The notes below the pieces were generated by a model. The model worked only from the letters and a program-made list of their open reading frames with translations, did not search any database and was not told where the DNA came from. Source: Roseitalea sp. MMSF_3546 (lineage in GTDB: Bacteria; Pseudomonadota; Alphaproteobacteria; Rhizobiales; Rhizobiaceae). Taken from it: a DNA stretch of 64,000 nucleotides. The translations under genes and the position numbers were made by a program. Location of the stretch: NCBI RefSeq assembly GCF_030732865.1, contig NZ_JASHKB010000009.1:1-64000 (forward strand), in the 5' to 3' direction. The first letter of the stretch is position 1, and each line of letters opens with the position of its first letter. Shown piece after piece: positions 29,522 through 37,702 of the stretch.

Positions 29522-30855
29522 TGGCGACCGCAACCATGGACGCCCGCCCGGCGGCCGATGCGGTCGCCTGGCGTGACTTCACGGGGGGGCTGGCCGAGGC
29601 CGAACGGCGCGGCCTGCCGGTCCTGGTGTCGTTCGACCCGGGCTGGACCACCGCCGGTCAGCGCCTGGCGCTGATTGTCGACCGCGATGCCCGGCTGCGC
29701 CGTGCCATGCGCGAAAGCTGCGTGCCGGTGCAGGTCGACCCGCTCGACCGGCCCGACCTTGCAGACCGCTACCAGGCCGAGGCGGCCACCCTTTGCGGCT
29801 ATCCCGGTCCGCCCACGCTGCTGACCCTGCGCCCCGATCGCACGGCCCTCATCGCGTTCACCTCCCTGCTCTTTGAGGGCGACGGCCACCATGCGCCCTC
29901 GCTCGCCTCGATCCTGCTCGCAAGCGCGGCGGCCCTGGCTGGCGACCTGCCGGAGGCGGGCGAGCCCGGCGCGGCATCGCCGGACCACGCACCCGCGCGC
30001 CAGCCGGCACTGATCGATCCGGCCGGCCTTGAAGCCCTTGCCGACCGCGCCGAGACCGATGCCGCCGAACGCGACCGCCTTCGCGCAACGCTCGGCGCGA
30101 TCATCGATGGTGGCGTTCACGACCGGATCGGCGGCGGCTTCCACCGCGGCAGCCGCGATCCGGGCTGGATCGTGCCGTTCTTCGAAAAGCCGCTCGCCGA
30201 AAACGCCGCCATGGCCGCCCTGCTCGCCCGGGCGGCATCGATCCTGGACGAGCCCGACCTTGCAGAATGCGCGGATCGGACGGCGGCATTCGTCTTCGCG
30301 CAGCTACTCGCCGATCCCGATGCACAGGCGATCGGTGCCGACAGCGATCACTACACCTTCACGCCGCGGGAGTTCACGAAGATCGTGCCACCGCAAGCGT
30401 CCAAGACCGCGGCCATGCATTTCCACATGACGCAGGCGCCCGTGCCGCATGTGATTCATGCCGCTCGCAGCGCCGAGGATATCGCACGGACCGAAGGCAC
30501 GGACCTGGTGACGATCCGGCGGGACATCGCGCTCGCAACCGAGCATCTGGCCCGCGCCCGCGCCGCCCGCCCCGCACCGCCGCTCATCGCCCGGCCGGCC
30601 ACCGACCGGACGGCGACCCTGCTCGAAGGTCTGATCCGGGCAAGCGACCGCGGCTGCCTTGCGGATGGGCGCGATGCCCTTGCGACGATGGCGTTCGACC
30701 TTCTCTCCGCCCGTGAAATCGCGCCGGGCCGGGGCTGGCGCCACACACGCACGGGCAAGCGCGGCTATGCCAGCGACGAGGCGGCGGCGCGCGTGCTGGC
30801 CCGACGCGCAAGACAGAGCTTCGACGAGGTCCGTTTCGACCGGTTCCTGACGTGA
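29521..30855 (+). CDS. DUF255/YyaL-like protein, reduced and lacking the CHWCH motif
   Basis: 444 residues. Resembles the DUF255 thioredoxin-domain family (YyaL, SPATA20): the diagnostic GGVHDRIGGGFHRGSRDPGWIVPFFEKPLAEN segment is at about 193-225 (key residues GGxxDxxGGGFHR and FEK). Two departures from the family: the usual CHWCH thiol site near residue 50 reads DPGWTTAGQ, and total length is well below the usual ~650-700. Starts on the A of the GMC stop codon, so it is tightly coupled to that gene. Function in the oxidoreductase operon is unknown. Confidence 0.75.
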   Translation: MATATMDARPAADAVAWRDFTGGLAEAERRGLPVLVSFDPGWTTAGQRLALIVDRDARLRRAMRESCVPVQVDPLDRPDLADRYQAEAATLCGYPGPPTLLTLRPDRTALIAFTSLLFEGDGHHAPSLASILLASAAALAGDLPEAGEPGAASPDHAPARQPALIDPAGLEALADRAETDAAERDRLRATLGAIIDGGVHDRIGGGFHRGSRDPGWIVPFFEKPLAENAAMAALLARAASILDEPDLAECADRTAAFVFAQLLADPDAQAIGADSDHYTFTPREFTKIVPPQASKTAAMHFHMTQAPVPHVIHAARSAEDIARTEGTDLVTIRRDIALATEHLARARAARPAPPLIARPATDRTATLLEGLIRASDRGCLADGRDALATMAFDLLSAREIAPGRGWRHTRTGKRGYASDEAAARVLARRARQSFDEVRFDRFLT

Positions 30856-30955
30856 CCTCCGGCCCCCGGCGGTGCGGGCCCGGATCGCTCGTTCTGCCGC
30901 AGCGCCCGATCCGCGCGGGTGGCCTATCCGTTGATCAAGCCAGGGGGCCGTTCGC

Positions 30956-31738
30956 TTGGACCCGCTTTCGCCGATCGCACTGGGTTTTCTTGGCAGCCTC
31001 GCCGCCGGGCCGATGACGGCGGCCGGCGCGCTTCCGGTGCTGTTTGGACGCATCCCCTCGCGCGCGATGCGTGACCTCTCGCTCGGCTTCGCCGCCGGCG
31101 TGATGCTTGCCGCCTCGTTCTTTTCGCTGATCATTCCAGCGCTCGATGCAGCCGATGCGCGCTTCGACAGCGCGGCCGCCCCGGCCGCGGTGGTGTGTCT
31201 GGCCATTTTGCTTGGCATGGGCGCGGTCGCGTTGCTGAACGAGCGCCTGCCGCACGAGCATTTCGCCTCGGGCCGCGAAGGACCCGAGGCGGCCGCGCTC
31301 AGACGCGTATGGCTGTTCATCGTCGCCATCGCGATCCACAACTTTCCCGAAGGTCTCGCGGTCGGAGTGGGCTTCGGGGCCGAAGGGCTCGACAGCGGCC
31401 TGCCGCTCGCCATCGGCATTGGGCTGCAGAACGCGCCCGAAGGGCTTGCCGTCGCCGTCGCGCTCCTGGGCGAGGGCTATGGCCGATGGCGCGCCTTTGC
31501 GATCGCCGCCCTGACCGGTCTGGTCGAGCCGGTCGGGGGACTGCTCGGAGCGGGGGTCGTGACGCTGTCGCAGCCGCTTCTGCCCTGGGGCCTCGCCTTC
31601 GCCGCCGGCGCCATGCTCTACGTGATCAGCCACGAGATCATTCCCGAGACCCACCGCAGCGGGCATCAGAACAGGGCCACGCTCGGCCTGGCGATCGGGC
31701 TCGTCATCATGCTGTTTCTCGATGTCTGGCTGGGATGA
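30956..31738 (+). CDS. ZIP family metal transporter (GufA-like)
   Basis: 260 residues with seven to eight transmembrane helices. The two metal-site helices are clear: HNFPEGLAVGVGF and QNAPEGLAVAVAL. A His/Glu-bearing loop (LPHEHFASGREG) lies between helices 3 and 4. The start is a TTG preceded by AGGGGG; no ATG fits. Likely moves zinc or another divalent cation across the inner membrane. Stands alone, convergent with the next gene 11 nt away. Confidence 0.9.
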   Translation: MDPLSPIALGFLGSLAAGPMTAAGALPVLFGRIPSRAMRDLSLGFAAGVMLAASFFSLIIPALDAADARFDSAAAPAAVVCLAILLGMGAVALLNERLPHEHFASGREGPEAAALRRVWLFIVAIAIHNFPEGLAVGVGFGAEGLDSGLPLAIGIGLQNAPEGLAVAVALLGEGYGRWRAFAIAALTGLVEPVGGLLGAGVVTLSQPLLPWGLAFAAGAMLYVISHEIIPETHRSGHQNRATLGLAIGLVIMLFLDVWLG

Positions 31739-31749
31739 CCGCTCGCCGC

Positions 31750-32562
31750 TCAAACGCCGCTGTTGGTGGTCGACCAGACGATCTGCCCGGCTTCGCCGCC
31801 ATCGACCCGTTCGAGCGTCATGTCGAGCTGGTAGGCATCGGGCCGGTAGTGCACGACGATGTGCTGCACGGGCCGGCGCCGCGTATCGCGCACCACCCGG
31901 CGCACCCGCAACAGCGGCGAGCCGACCGCGACATCGAGGACCGACGAAAGATGCCGATCGGCCAGCACCGCCGTCACCGACTGCGCGGCGGCGCCGATCC
32001 GGTGCCCGGCGGCCTCGATGAACGCCAGGATCGGCCGCGACTCCAGCGCCCCTCGGTCGAAGGTCCGGCCGATATCCTCGGGCAGGTAGGTCAGCATGGA
32101 AGAGAACGGCACGCCGGCATGCATGCGTCGGCGTTCGACACGCTGGACGGGCGCGTCGGCAGGCAGTTCGAGCGCATCGGCGATCTCCGGTGGCGCGGCG
32201 ACATAGTCGAACGACAGCACCTCCAGGCGCGTCGTCGCGTCGATCTCGACCAGCGTATCGACGAGCCCGGCGAAATCGGCCTGCATGGCCCGGCTGGGAA
32301 CCGTGTCGGCGACCACCGTCCCCCGGCCGCGATTGCGCACGACGAGCCGCGCCCCGGCCAGTTCGTTCATCGCGCGCTTGGCCGTGATCCGCGAGACATT
32401 GTGCAGGCTCGACAACGCCTCTTCGCTGGGCAGGCGGGCGCCGCCGGCCAGTTCGCCGGTCAGGATCTTCTGGCGGTAGAGCAGGAACAGCTGGTGATAG
32501 AGCGGTGTCGGATCGTCCGGATCGATGCCGGCGCGGGCCGGGCCGCTTGCCGTCCGCGTCAT
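31750..32562 (-). CDS. GntR family regulator (HutC/UTRA type)
   Basis: 270 residues. wHTH (LYHQLFLLYRQKILTG ... LPSEEALSSLHNVSRITAKRAM), then UTRA domain ending VVHYRPDAYQLDMTLERV. Overlaps the racemase-family gene by ATGA; the long in-frame extension upstream is that gene's shadow. Last gene of a three-gene operon, probably controlling it and the divergent hydroxylase/dehydrogenase pair through the palindrome at 34038-34053. Confidence 0.9.
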   Translation of the reverse strand: MTRTASGPARAGIDPDDPTPLYHQLFLLYRQKILTGELAGGARLPSEEALSSLHNVSRITAKRAMNELAGARLVVRNRGRGTVVADTVPSRAMQADFAGLVDTLVEIDATTRLEVLSFDYVAAPPEIADALELPADAPVQRVERRRMHAGVPFSSMLTYLPEDIGRTFDRGALESRPILAFIEAAGHRIGAAAQSVTAVLADRHLSSVLDVAVGSPLLRVRRVVRDTRRRPVQHIVVHYRPDAYQLDMTLERVDGGEAGQIVWSTTNSGV

Positions 32563-33353
32563 GGCTCGCTCTGCGTCCCCTCGGGCGCGAACAGCATGCG
32601 GTAGCGCGCCCGCCAGCTCTCGCCGCCGATCCAGCGCCGCAGGCTGTCGCGATCCGGCTCCTGCCCGGCGCCGCTTCCGGCCAGTGCCCAGATCAGCGCG
32701 AGATTGCAGGAGATCGCCGGTGGCCCGCCCTGCTCGGCCAGCGCGAGCAGCGGGCCAAGCGTTGCCATGCCGGTGCCGAGCATGACGATCGCATCGCAGT
32801 CGCCGGCCGAAAGACGCCGCGCCGCCGCCAGCGTGGCATCGCCTTCCAGCGCATAGATCGGGTGGAACTCGCCGCGGGCAAGGTCCGGCCCGACCCTTGC
32901 GGCCACGGTGAAGCCGACGCTCCGCCAATAGGCGCCGCAGGCCGTATCGAGCGCACCCGGATAGGGCGAAACGAGGCCGATACGGCGCGCGCCGAGCGCC
33001 CGCAGGGCGGCGATTGTCGCCGAGGCGGCCGTGTGGACCGGCACGTTGTGGCGTTGCGCCAGTTCGCCGATCAGCTCCGCCTCGCGCTGCGCGCCGATCA
33101 GATAGGAAGGGCCCGTGCAGCCCACGCCGAGCGCCGTGATCGGCGCGTTGGCGAACTCGCCGGCCACCGCGGCGAACTTTTCGGTATAGTCGACCAGGCG
33201 CTCCTCGATGGTCGGCCGGTTCGAGGTCAGCCTGGCATTGATCATCGACCACCCCGGCGGCATCAGCGCCCACAGTTCGGGCTCGACGGTGGTGTTGGCC
33301 TGCGGCGTCAGCATGCCGATCAGCCCCGCCCGGCCATAGTCGAGCCGCGCCAT
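32559..33353 (-). CDS. Asp/Glu racemase superfamily protein (maleate isomerase/arylmalonate decarboxylase-like)
   Basis: 264 residues. GLIGMLTPQANTTVEPE at the N terminus is characteristic of the maleate isomerase/arylmalonate decarboxylase branch. One catalytic-type cysteine is present (Cys79 in GVGCTGPS), but the second expected region reads VMLGTGMATL (about 190-199) without cysteine; another Cys occurs later in ISCNLAL. A two-cysteine racemase/isomerase mechanism is therefore doubtful. Neighbours (amidohydrolase-like isochorismatase, FAD hydroxylase) recall the maleamate-maleate part of nicotinate degradation. Confidence 0.8.
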   Translation of the reverse strand: MARLDYGRAGLIGMLTPQANTTVEPELWALMPPGWSMINARLTSNRPTIEERLVDYTEKFAAVAGEFANAPITALGVGCTGPSYLIGAQREAELIGELAQRHNVPVHTAASATIAALRALGARRIGLVSPYPGALDTACGAYWRSVGFTVAARVGPDLARGEFHPIYALEGDATLAAARRLSAGDCDAIVMLGTGMATLGPLLALAEQGGPPAISCNLALIWALAGSGAGQEPDRDSLRRWIGGESWRARYRMLFAPEGTQSEP

Positions 33354-33365
33354 CGCGCCGCCTCC

Positions 33366-33986
33366 TCAGGCGCCAAGGACCGCCTCGGCGGCCTCCTCGC
33401 ACCGCAGGACCGTGGCGATCGAGCCCATGTCGGTTATGGCCGTCTCGTGCGCTTGCCGCGAAAACGCGCCGCAGCCGTCTTCGAGCACGCCCACGCGCAG
33501 ATCGCGGACATGCGCATCGCGCACGGTCGAGGCGACCCCGCCATTGGTCACGATGCCGGCGACCAGCAGCGTGTCGATGCCGACCTTGCGCAGAACCCAT
33601 TCCAGCCGGGTCATGTAGAACGCCGAATAGGCCACCTTCTCGACGACCAGATCGGCCGGCTGCAACCTGTCGACCAGCCGGTGACCCCATGCTCCGGGCG
33701 CAAAATCGCCCCTGCCCAGGAATGGCCGCAGCGCCTTCAGATGCGGCGAGATCAGCGGTTCGTCATTCTTGCCGGGCACCAGGGTGAACTGCGTCGAGAC
33801 GACCCAGCCGCCCTTGTTCCGCAACGCGTCGGCCACGGGCGCAACGCGCGCGGGCAGCGCCGCGATTGCATCGCTGGTCTGTCCACCGCGCGCATAGGCT
33901 CCGTCAGGGTGCAGGAAATCGTTCTGCAGATCGACGATGAGCAGCGCCGTGGTGGACGCGTCCCGGACAAGAGCGGATTCGGGCAT
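33366..33986 (-). CDS. Isochorismatase-family hydrolase without the catalytic Cys
   Basis: 206 residues. Family Asp23 in DLQNDF and Lys117 in VEKVAYSAF are present, and the cis-peptide region reads GIVTNGGVASTVRDA. In cysteine-hydrolase members this is TNxCVxST, so Gly150 replaces the nucleophile. Cys-less members such as PhzD hydrolyse a vinyl ether rather than an amide. First gene of the operon with the racemase-like protein and GntR. Confidence 0.88.
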   Translation of the reverse strand: MPESALVRDASTTALLIVDLQNDFLHPDGAYARGGQTSDAIAALPARVAPVADALRNKGGWVVSTQFTLVPGKNDEPLISPHLKALRPFLGRGDFAPGAWGHRLVDRLQPADLVVEKVAYSAFYMTRLEWVLRKVGIDTLLVAGIVTNGGVASTVRDAHVRDLRVGVLEDGCGAFSRQAHETAITDMGSIATVLRCEEAAEAVLGA

Positions 33987-34037
33987 GGGAAGACAACCTC
34001 GGGGTTGGCAAAAAGGGTTTCACGACGCGCCCGAAAC

Positions 34038-34053
34038 GGTATAAGAATATACC
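34038..34053. promoter_or_regulatory. Palindrome GGTATA-AGAA-TATACC, candidate GntR operator
   Basis: Perfect 6-bp arms in the 105-nt gap between the divergent isochorismatase and FAD-hydroxylase genes. It is AT-rich relative to its surroundings and placed to control both directions. HutC-type GntR proteins favour GGTAT-like half-sites, and such a regulator ends the minus-strand operon. Confidence 0.6.
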
Positions 34054-34091
34054 ATTATGTCAATCAACATGTCAGTGCCGGGCCCGAACGC

Positions 34092-35264
34092 ATGCATCCT
34101 GTCCTGATCGTCGGGGCCGGCCCGGTGGGCCTGACGCTCGCCTGGCGGCTGGCATGCGCGCAGCTGCCCGTCATGGTTCTGGAAGCCGAGCCGGCCATCT
34201 CCGACCAGCTTCGCGCCTCCACCTTCCATCCGCCCACCCTCGACATGTTCGATGCGGCGGGCATCACCGCCGAACTGGTCGCGGCCGGCCGCATCACGCC
34301 GCAATGGCAGATCCGCCACCACGAGACCGGCGACAGGGTGGTGTTCGACCTTGCCGCCATCGCCGGCGACACCGGCCATCCCTATCGCCTGCAGTGCAGG
34401 CAGGCAGTGCTGTCGCGCGCCCTGCTGGCGCGCCTGCCTGCCGGCACGGTACGCTTTTCGGCCCATGTCGACGAGGTCGGCCAGGATCACGAGGGCGTTT
34501 CGGCGCGGATCGGCGAGGACACGGTGCGCGGCTCCTGGCTTGTCGGCTGCGACGGCGCGCGCAGCGTCGTGCGCAAGGCCATGGGCGTCAGCCTTGAGGG
34601 GCAGACCTATCCCGAGCACACCATCCTCGCCACCACGCACCTGCCCTTCGAGGATCATCTGCCGGGCCTTTGCGGGGTCAACTACATCTGGGAGCCCCGC
34701 GGCACCTACTCGCTGCTGCGCCTGCCCGATGTCTGGCGCATCTCGCTGCATCCGCGCGCCGGCGAAACGCCGCAGGCCGCGCTCGAGGACAGCGCGCTGC
34801 GGGCGCGCACGGCCGAGCTTCTTCCCGATGCGCCGCCGGTCGAGATCGTCGAAAAGCGCATCTATCGCGTGCATCGGCGCATCGTCGACCGCTATGTCGC
34901 CGGGCGCATGGTGCTCGCCGGCGATGCGGCGCATCTGAACAGCCCCAAGGGCGGCATGGGCATGAATGGCGGCATCCACGACGCCATGAACCTGGCCGAC
35001 AAGCTGGTCGCGGTCGCGAACGGGGCGCGCGCCGAACCGCTGCTTGCCGCCTATGAGCGTCAGCGCCGGCCGATCGCGGCCGACGAGATCCTCGCCCGGG
35101 CCGACGCCAACCGCGCCCGGATGAACACCACCGATCCGGCCCGGCGCGCCGCCCATCTGGCCGAGCTCAAGGCGATCGCCGCGCACCCGGACCGGGCGCG
35201 CACCTTCCTGCTCGGATCATCGATGATCGCCGGCCTGCGGCGCGCCGCGGCGTTGGCGGCCTGA
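34092..35264 (+). CDS. FAD-dependent aromatic hydroxylase-like monooxygenase
   Basis: 390 residues, class A flavoprotein monooxygenase fold. GxGxxG in IVGAGPVGL (residues 6-14), DG motif VGCDGARSVVRK, and the second FAD motif GDAAHLNSPKGGMGMNGGIHDAMNL (GDAAH near 278). Shorter than MhpA-type enzymes because it lacks the C-terminal thioredoxin-like domain. Probable substrate is a hydroxylated aromatic or heterocyclic ring. Coupled with an aldehyde dehydrogenase 27 nt downstream. Weak ribosome site. Confidence 0.87.
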   Translation: MHPVLIVGAGPVGLTLAWRLACAQLPVMVLEAEPAISDQLRASTFHPPTLDMFDAAGITAELVAAGRITPQWQIRHHETGDRVVFDLAAIAGDTGHPYRLQCRQAVLSRALLARLPAGTVRFSAHVDEVGQDHEGVSARIGEDTVRGSWLVGCDGARSVVRKAMGVSLEGQTYPEHTILATTHLPFEDHLPGLCGVNYIWEPRGTYSLLRLPDVWRISLHPRAGETPQAALEDSALRARTAELLPDAPPVEIVEKRIYRVHRRIVDRYVAGRMVLAGDAAHLNSPKGGMGMNGGIHDAMNLADKLVAVANGARAEPLLAAYERQRRPIAADEILARADANRARMNTTDPARRAAHLAELKAIAAHPDRARTFLLGSSMIAGLRRAAALAA

Positions 35265-35291
35265 CACACTCACCACGGGAGAAACCATGCC

Positions 35292-36794
35292 ATGAACCAG
35301 GCCTTTGAGCTGCCAATCGAGCCGCCCCGAACGGTCACCGGCCGCGTGGGCGACGCGGCGAGCGCCGGCGGCGGCGCGGAGATCCCGGTCGTCTATCCGG
35401 CTACCGGCGCACAGGTCGCAACGCTGATCGAGGACGGCGCCGACGCCGTCGGCGCCGCCGTGGCCTCCGCCCGTGCCGCCTTCGACAGGGGCGAATGGCC
35501 CCGCACCGGCATCGAAAGGCGCGCCGAAGTGCTGCGCGCCTGCCGCCAGACCGTGCTCGACCATGCCGACGAACTGGCCCGGCTCGAATGCCTGAACACA
35601 GGCCTTGTGTTCCGCGAGCTGCGCGAGCGCCATCTCGTCCGTGCGGCCAACAATTTCGGCTTCTTCGCCGACTACATCCTGCAAGCCAAGGGCGACCGCT
35701 ACGACCAGGCGGACGGCTTCGTGACCACCGTGGTGCGCGAGCCCGTCGGCGTCGCCGCGCTGGTCGCGCCATGGAACGCGCCGACCGCGCTCGCCTCGAT
35801 GAAGATCGCCGCTTCCATCGCCTTCGGCAACACCTGCGTGCTCAAACCCTCCGAGCAGACCCCGCTGGCGCTGGCCCGTCTGGTCGAATTGCTGCTGCCG
35901 CACCTGCCCGAGGGCGTGCTCAACCTGGTCAATGGCCGCGGCCCGGTCACCGGCGCGGCGCTCGTCTCCGATCCGCGCGTCGATCTGGTCAGCTTCACCG
36001 GCGGCACCGGGACCGGCAAGCAGATCATGGCGGCCGCCGGCGCCAATCTGACGCCCTGCACACTGGAACTGGGCGGCAAGTCCGCCAATGTCGTCTTCGC
36101 CTCGGCCGACATCGAGCGCGCGCTGGACGGCGCGCTGGTCGGCATTTTCTCCAACAACGGCCAGCAATGCCTGGCCGGTTCCCGCATTCTGGTCGAGCGC
36201 ACGATCTTCGACGACTTCGTCGAACGCTTCCACGAACGCGCCGCGCGCATTGTGGTCGGCGATCCGATGGCCGACACCACCGAGATCGGCCCGCTTGCCT
36301 CCGAACCGCATATGCAACGCGTGCTCGGCTATGCCGATATCGCCCGGGCCGATGGCGGGCGCCTTCTGACCGGCGGCCATCGCCGCGAGGATCTGGGCGA
36401 GGGCTTCTTCATCGAGCCGACGGCGGTGCTGGCAAGGTCCAACAAGGACCGCGTCTCGCAGGAGGAGATCTTCGGCCCCTTCGCCACCTTCCTTGCCTTC
36501 GACACGATCGACGAGGCCATCGCCATCGCCAATGACAGCGCCTTCGGCCTTGTCTCCTATGTGTGGTCCGATCATCTGCCCACGGTGATGCGCATGACCG
36601 AGGCGCTGCGTGCCGGCATCGTCTGGGTCAACACGCCGCTGATGCGCGAATTGCGCGCGCCCTTTGGCGGCATGAAGGAATCGGGCGTCGGTCGCGACGG
36701 CGGCGAGGCCTGCGAAGCCTTCTACACCGAGCAGAAGACGGTCACGATCCCCACCCGGCCGGTCAGTCTGCGCCGCTACGGCGCCGGCGGCTGA
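35292..36794 (+). CDS. Aldehyde dehydrogenase (NAD(P)-dependent)
   Basis: 500 residues. Complete active site: VAPWNAP, glutamate in LELGGKS, nucleophile in NNGQQCLAGS, and EIFGPF. Closest in feel to 5-carboxymethyl-2-hydroxymuconate semialdehyde or betaine-aldehyde dehydrogenases. Second gene after the FAD hydroxylase, so it probably oxidises an aldehyde produced by ring cleavage or side-chain removal in the same route. Confidence 0.93.
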   Translation: MNQAFELPIEPPRTVTGRVGDAASAGGGAEIPVVYPATGAQVATLIEDGADAVGAAVASARAAFDRGEWPRTGIERRAEVLRACRQTVLDHADELARLECLNTGLVFRELRERHLVRAANNFGFFADYILQAKGDRYDQADGFVTTVVREPVGVAALVAPWNAPTALASMKIAASIAFGNTCVLKPSEQTPLALARLVELLLPHLPEGVLNLVNGRGPVTGAALVSDPRVDLVSFTGGTGTGKQIMAAAGANLTPCTLELGGKSANVVFASADIERALDGALVGIFSNNGQQCLAGSRILVERTIFDDFVERFHERAARIVVGDPMADTTEIGPLASEPHMQRVLGYADIARADGGRLLTGGHRREDLGEGFFIEPTAVLARSNKDRVSQEEIFGPFATFLAFDTIDEAIAIANDSAFGLVSYVWSDHLPTVMRMTEALRAGIVWVNTPLMRELRAPFGGMKESGVGRDGGEACEAFYTEQKTVTIPTRPVSLRRYGAGG

Positions 36795-36802
36795 CACGGC
36801 GA

Positions 36803-36822
36803 CCGGCGCCGCCCGGCGCCGG
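36803..36822. terminator. Hairpin between convergent genes
   Basis: CCGGCGCC-GCCC-GGCGCCGG, a perfect 8-bp stem in the 41-nt gap between the aldehyde dehydrogenase and the alpha/beta hydrolase. Only a short CCCCTTGT tail follows, so it is a plausible but weak bidirectional terminator. Confidence 0.45.
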
Positions 36823-36835
36823 CCCCTTGTCCGAC

Positions 36836-37702
36836 CTATCCGTCCAGGCGCGACAGCCAGCGGGCATATTCGCCCGCGGTCGCCTCGGCGGTTTGGGGCG
36901 TGTAGACCCCGGCCGTGATCAGGCTTTCGGCCCCCGCGATCATCGCGGCGATCGTCGGCACGTGGCCCGCCTGGCTGTTGTCCCGGCCCGCCGTTACAAG
37001 GGTCGGGCAACCGATCTGCGGCAGCACCGCCGCCTTGTCGTGCATGAACGCCGCCCGGTAATAGGCGCCGAAATGCTGCATCGACTTGATCACCTCGACC
37101 ACCTTGTCGTGCATCTCCTCGAGCGGTGGCAGGCCGACCCCGCGCGCATGGTCGGCGTCGGTCCGGAACCACGGCCAGAAGAGATAGGTGTCGCGGACAA
37201 AGTTCCACGCCTCGATCAGGTGCAGGCCGTGCTTGTGCTTGTCGATCACCGGCACGTAGCGGTCGGCAAAGGCCGCCGCTTCGGCCGGATCGTAAAGGCC
37301 CATGCTGTCCAGGATCACCGCCTTGACCTGTCCTGGCCGCAGGACGGCGAGTTCGGCGGCAACACAGGCGCCGGCATGAAAACCGTAGACCGCGACCTCA
37401 TCGAGCCCGGCCGCATCGAGCATCCGGGCGACCGAGCGGGCATAGTCGGCCATGGCCGGGCTGTCCGTCTCCGGCGGCGCGCTGTCGCCATTGCCCGGCA
37501 GGTCCGGCGCGATCACCGGCCGCTCGCCGCCAATGCGCCGCATCAGCGGGACCATGGTGCGCGAACTGCCCGAGGCCTGGTGCAGCAGGACCAGCGGCAG
37601 GCAGCCGGTCCGCTCGCGCCCGGCCTCGCGATAATGCGTCTGCCCGGCCGGCAGGTCGATGAAGCGCCGATAGACGGGCGCCGGCGCGGTTCCGGTCACC
37701 AT
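36836..37702 (-). CDS. Alpha/beta hydrolase fold protein with His in the nucleophile elbow
   Basis: 288 residues. Core strands and HQASGSSRTM oxyanion region, DLPGNGDSAPP, and a nucleophile elbow VYGFHAGAC (His109) where esterases carry GxSxG. A late TAGRDNSQAGH would supply acid and histidine. Final gene of the nine-gene operon that begins at 44596; overlaps the cupin gene by 7 nt. With the serine replaced, esterase chemistry is unlikely; it could be a lyase, a decarboxylase-like enzyme or a non-enzymatic member. Confidence 0.85.
   Translation of the reverse strand: MVTGTAPAPVYRRFIDLPAGQTHYREAGRERTGCLPLVLLHQASGSSRTMVPLMRRIGGERPVIAPDLPGNGDSAPPETDSPAMADYARSVARMLDAAGLDEVAVYGFHAGACVAAELAVLRPGQVKAVILDSMGLYDPAEAAAFADRYVPVIDKHKHGLHLIEAWNFVRDTYLFWPWFRTDADHARGVGLPPLEEMHDKVVEVIKSMQHFGAYYRAAFMHDKAAVLPQIGCPTLVTAGRDNSQAGHVPTIAAMIAGAESLITAGVYTPQTAEATAGEYARWLSRLDG

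Noticed and set aside
26801-29533. 910-codon minus-strand frame opposite the GMC oxidoreductase
   Set aside because: Antisense of a gene with full GMC motifs; no domain evidence of its own.
30881-30913. CGGATCG / CGATCCG repeats upstream of the ZIP gene
   Set aside because: Seven-base arms with a 19-nt loop are expected by chance in such DNA.
32563-33690. In-frame extension of the GntR gene upstream
   Set aside because: Overlaps the racemase-like gene completely; the GntR wHTH starts just after 32562 and the ATGA overlap marks the true start.
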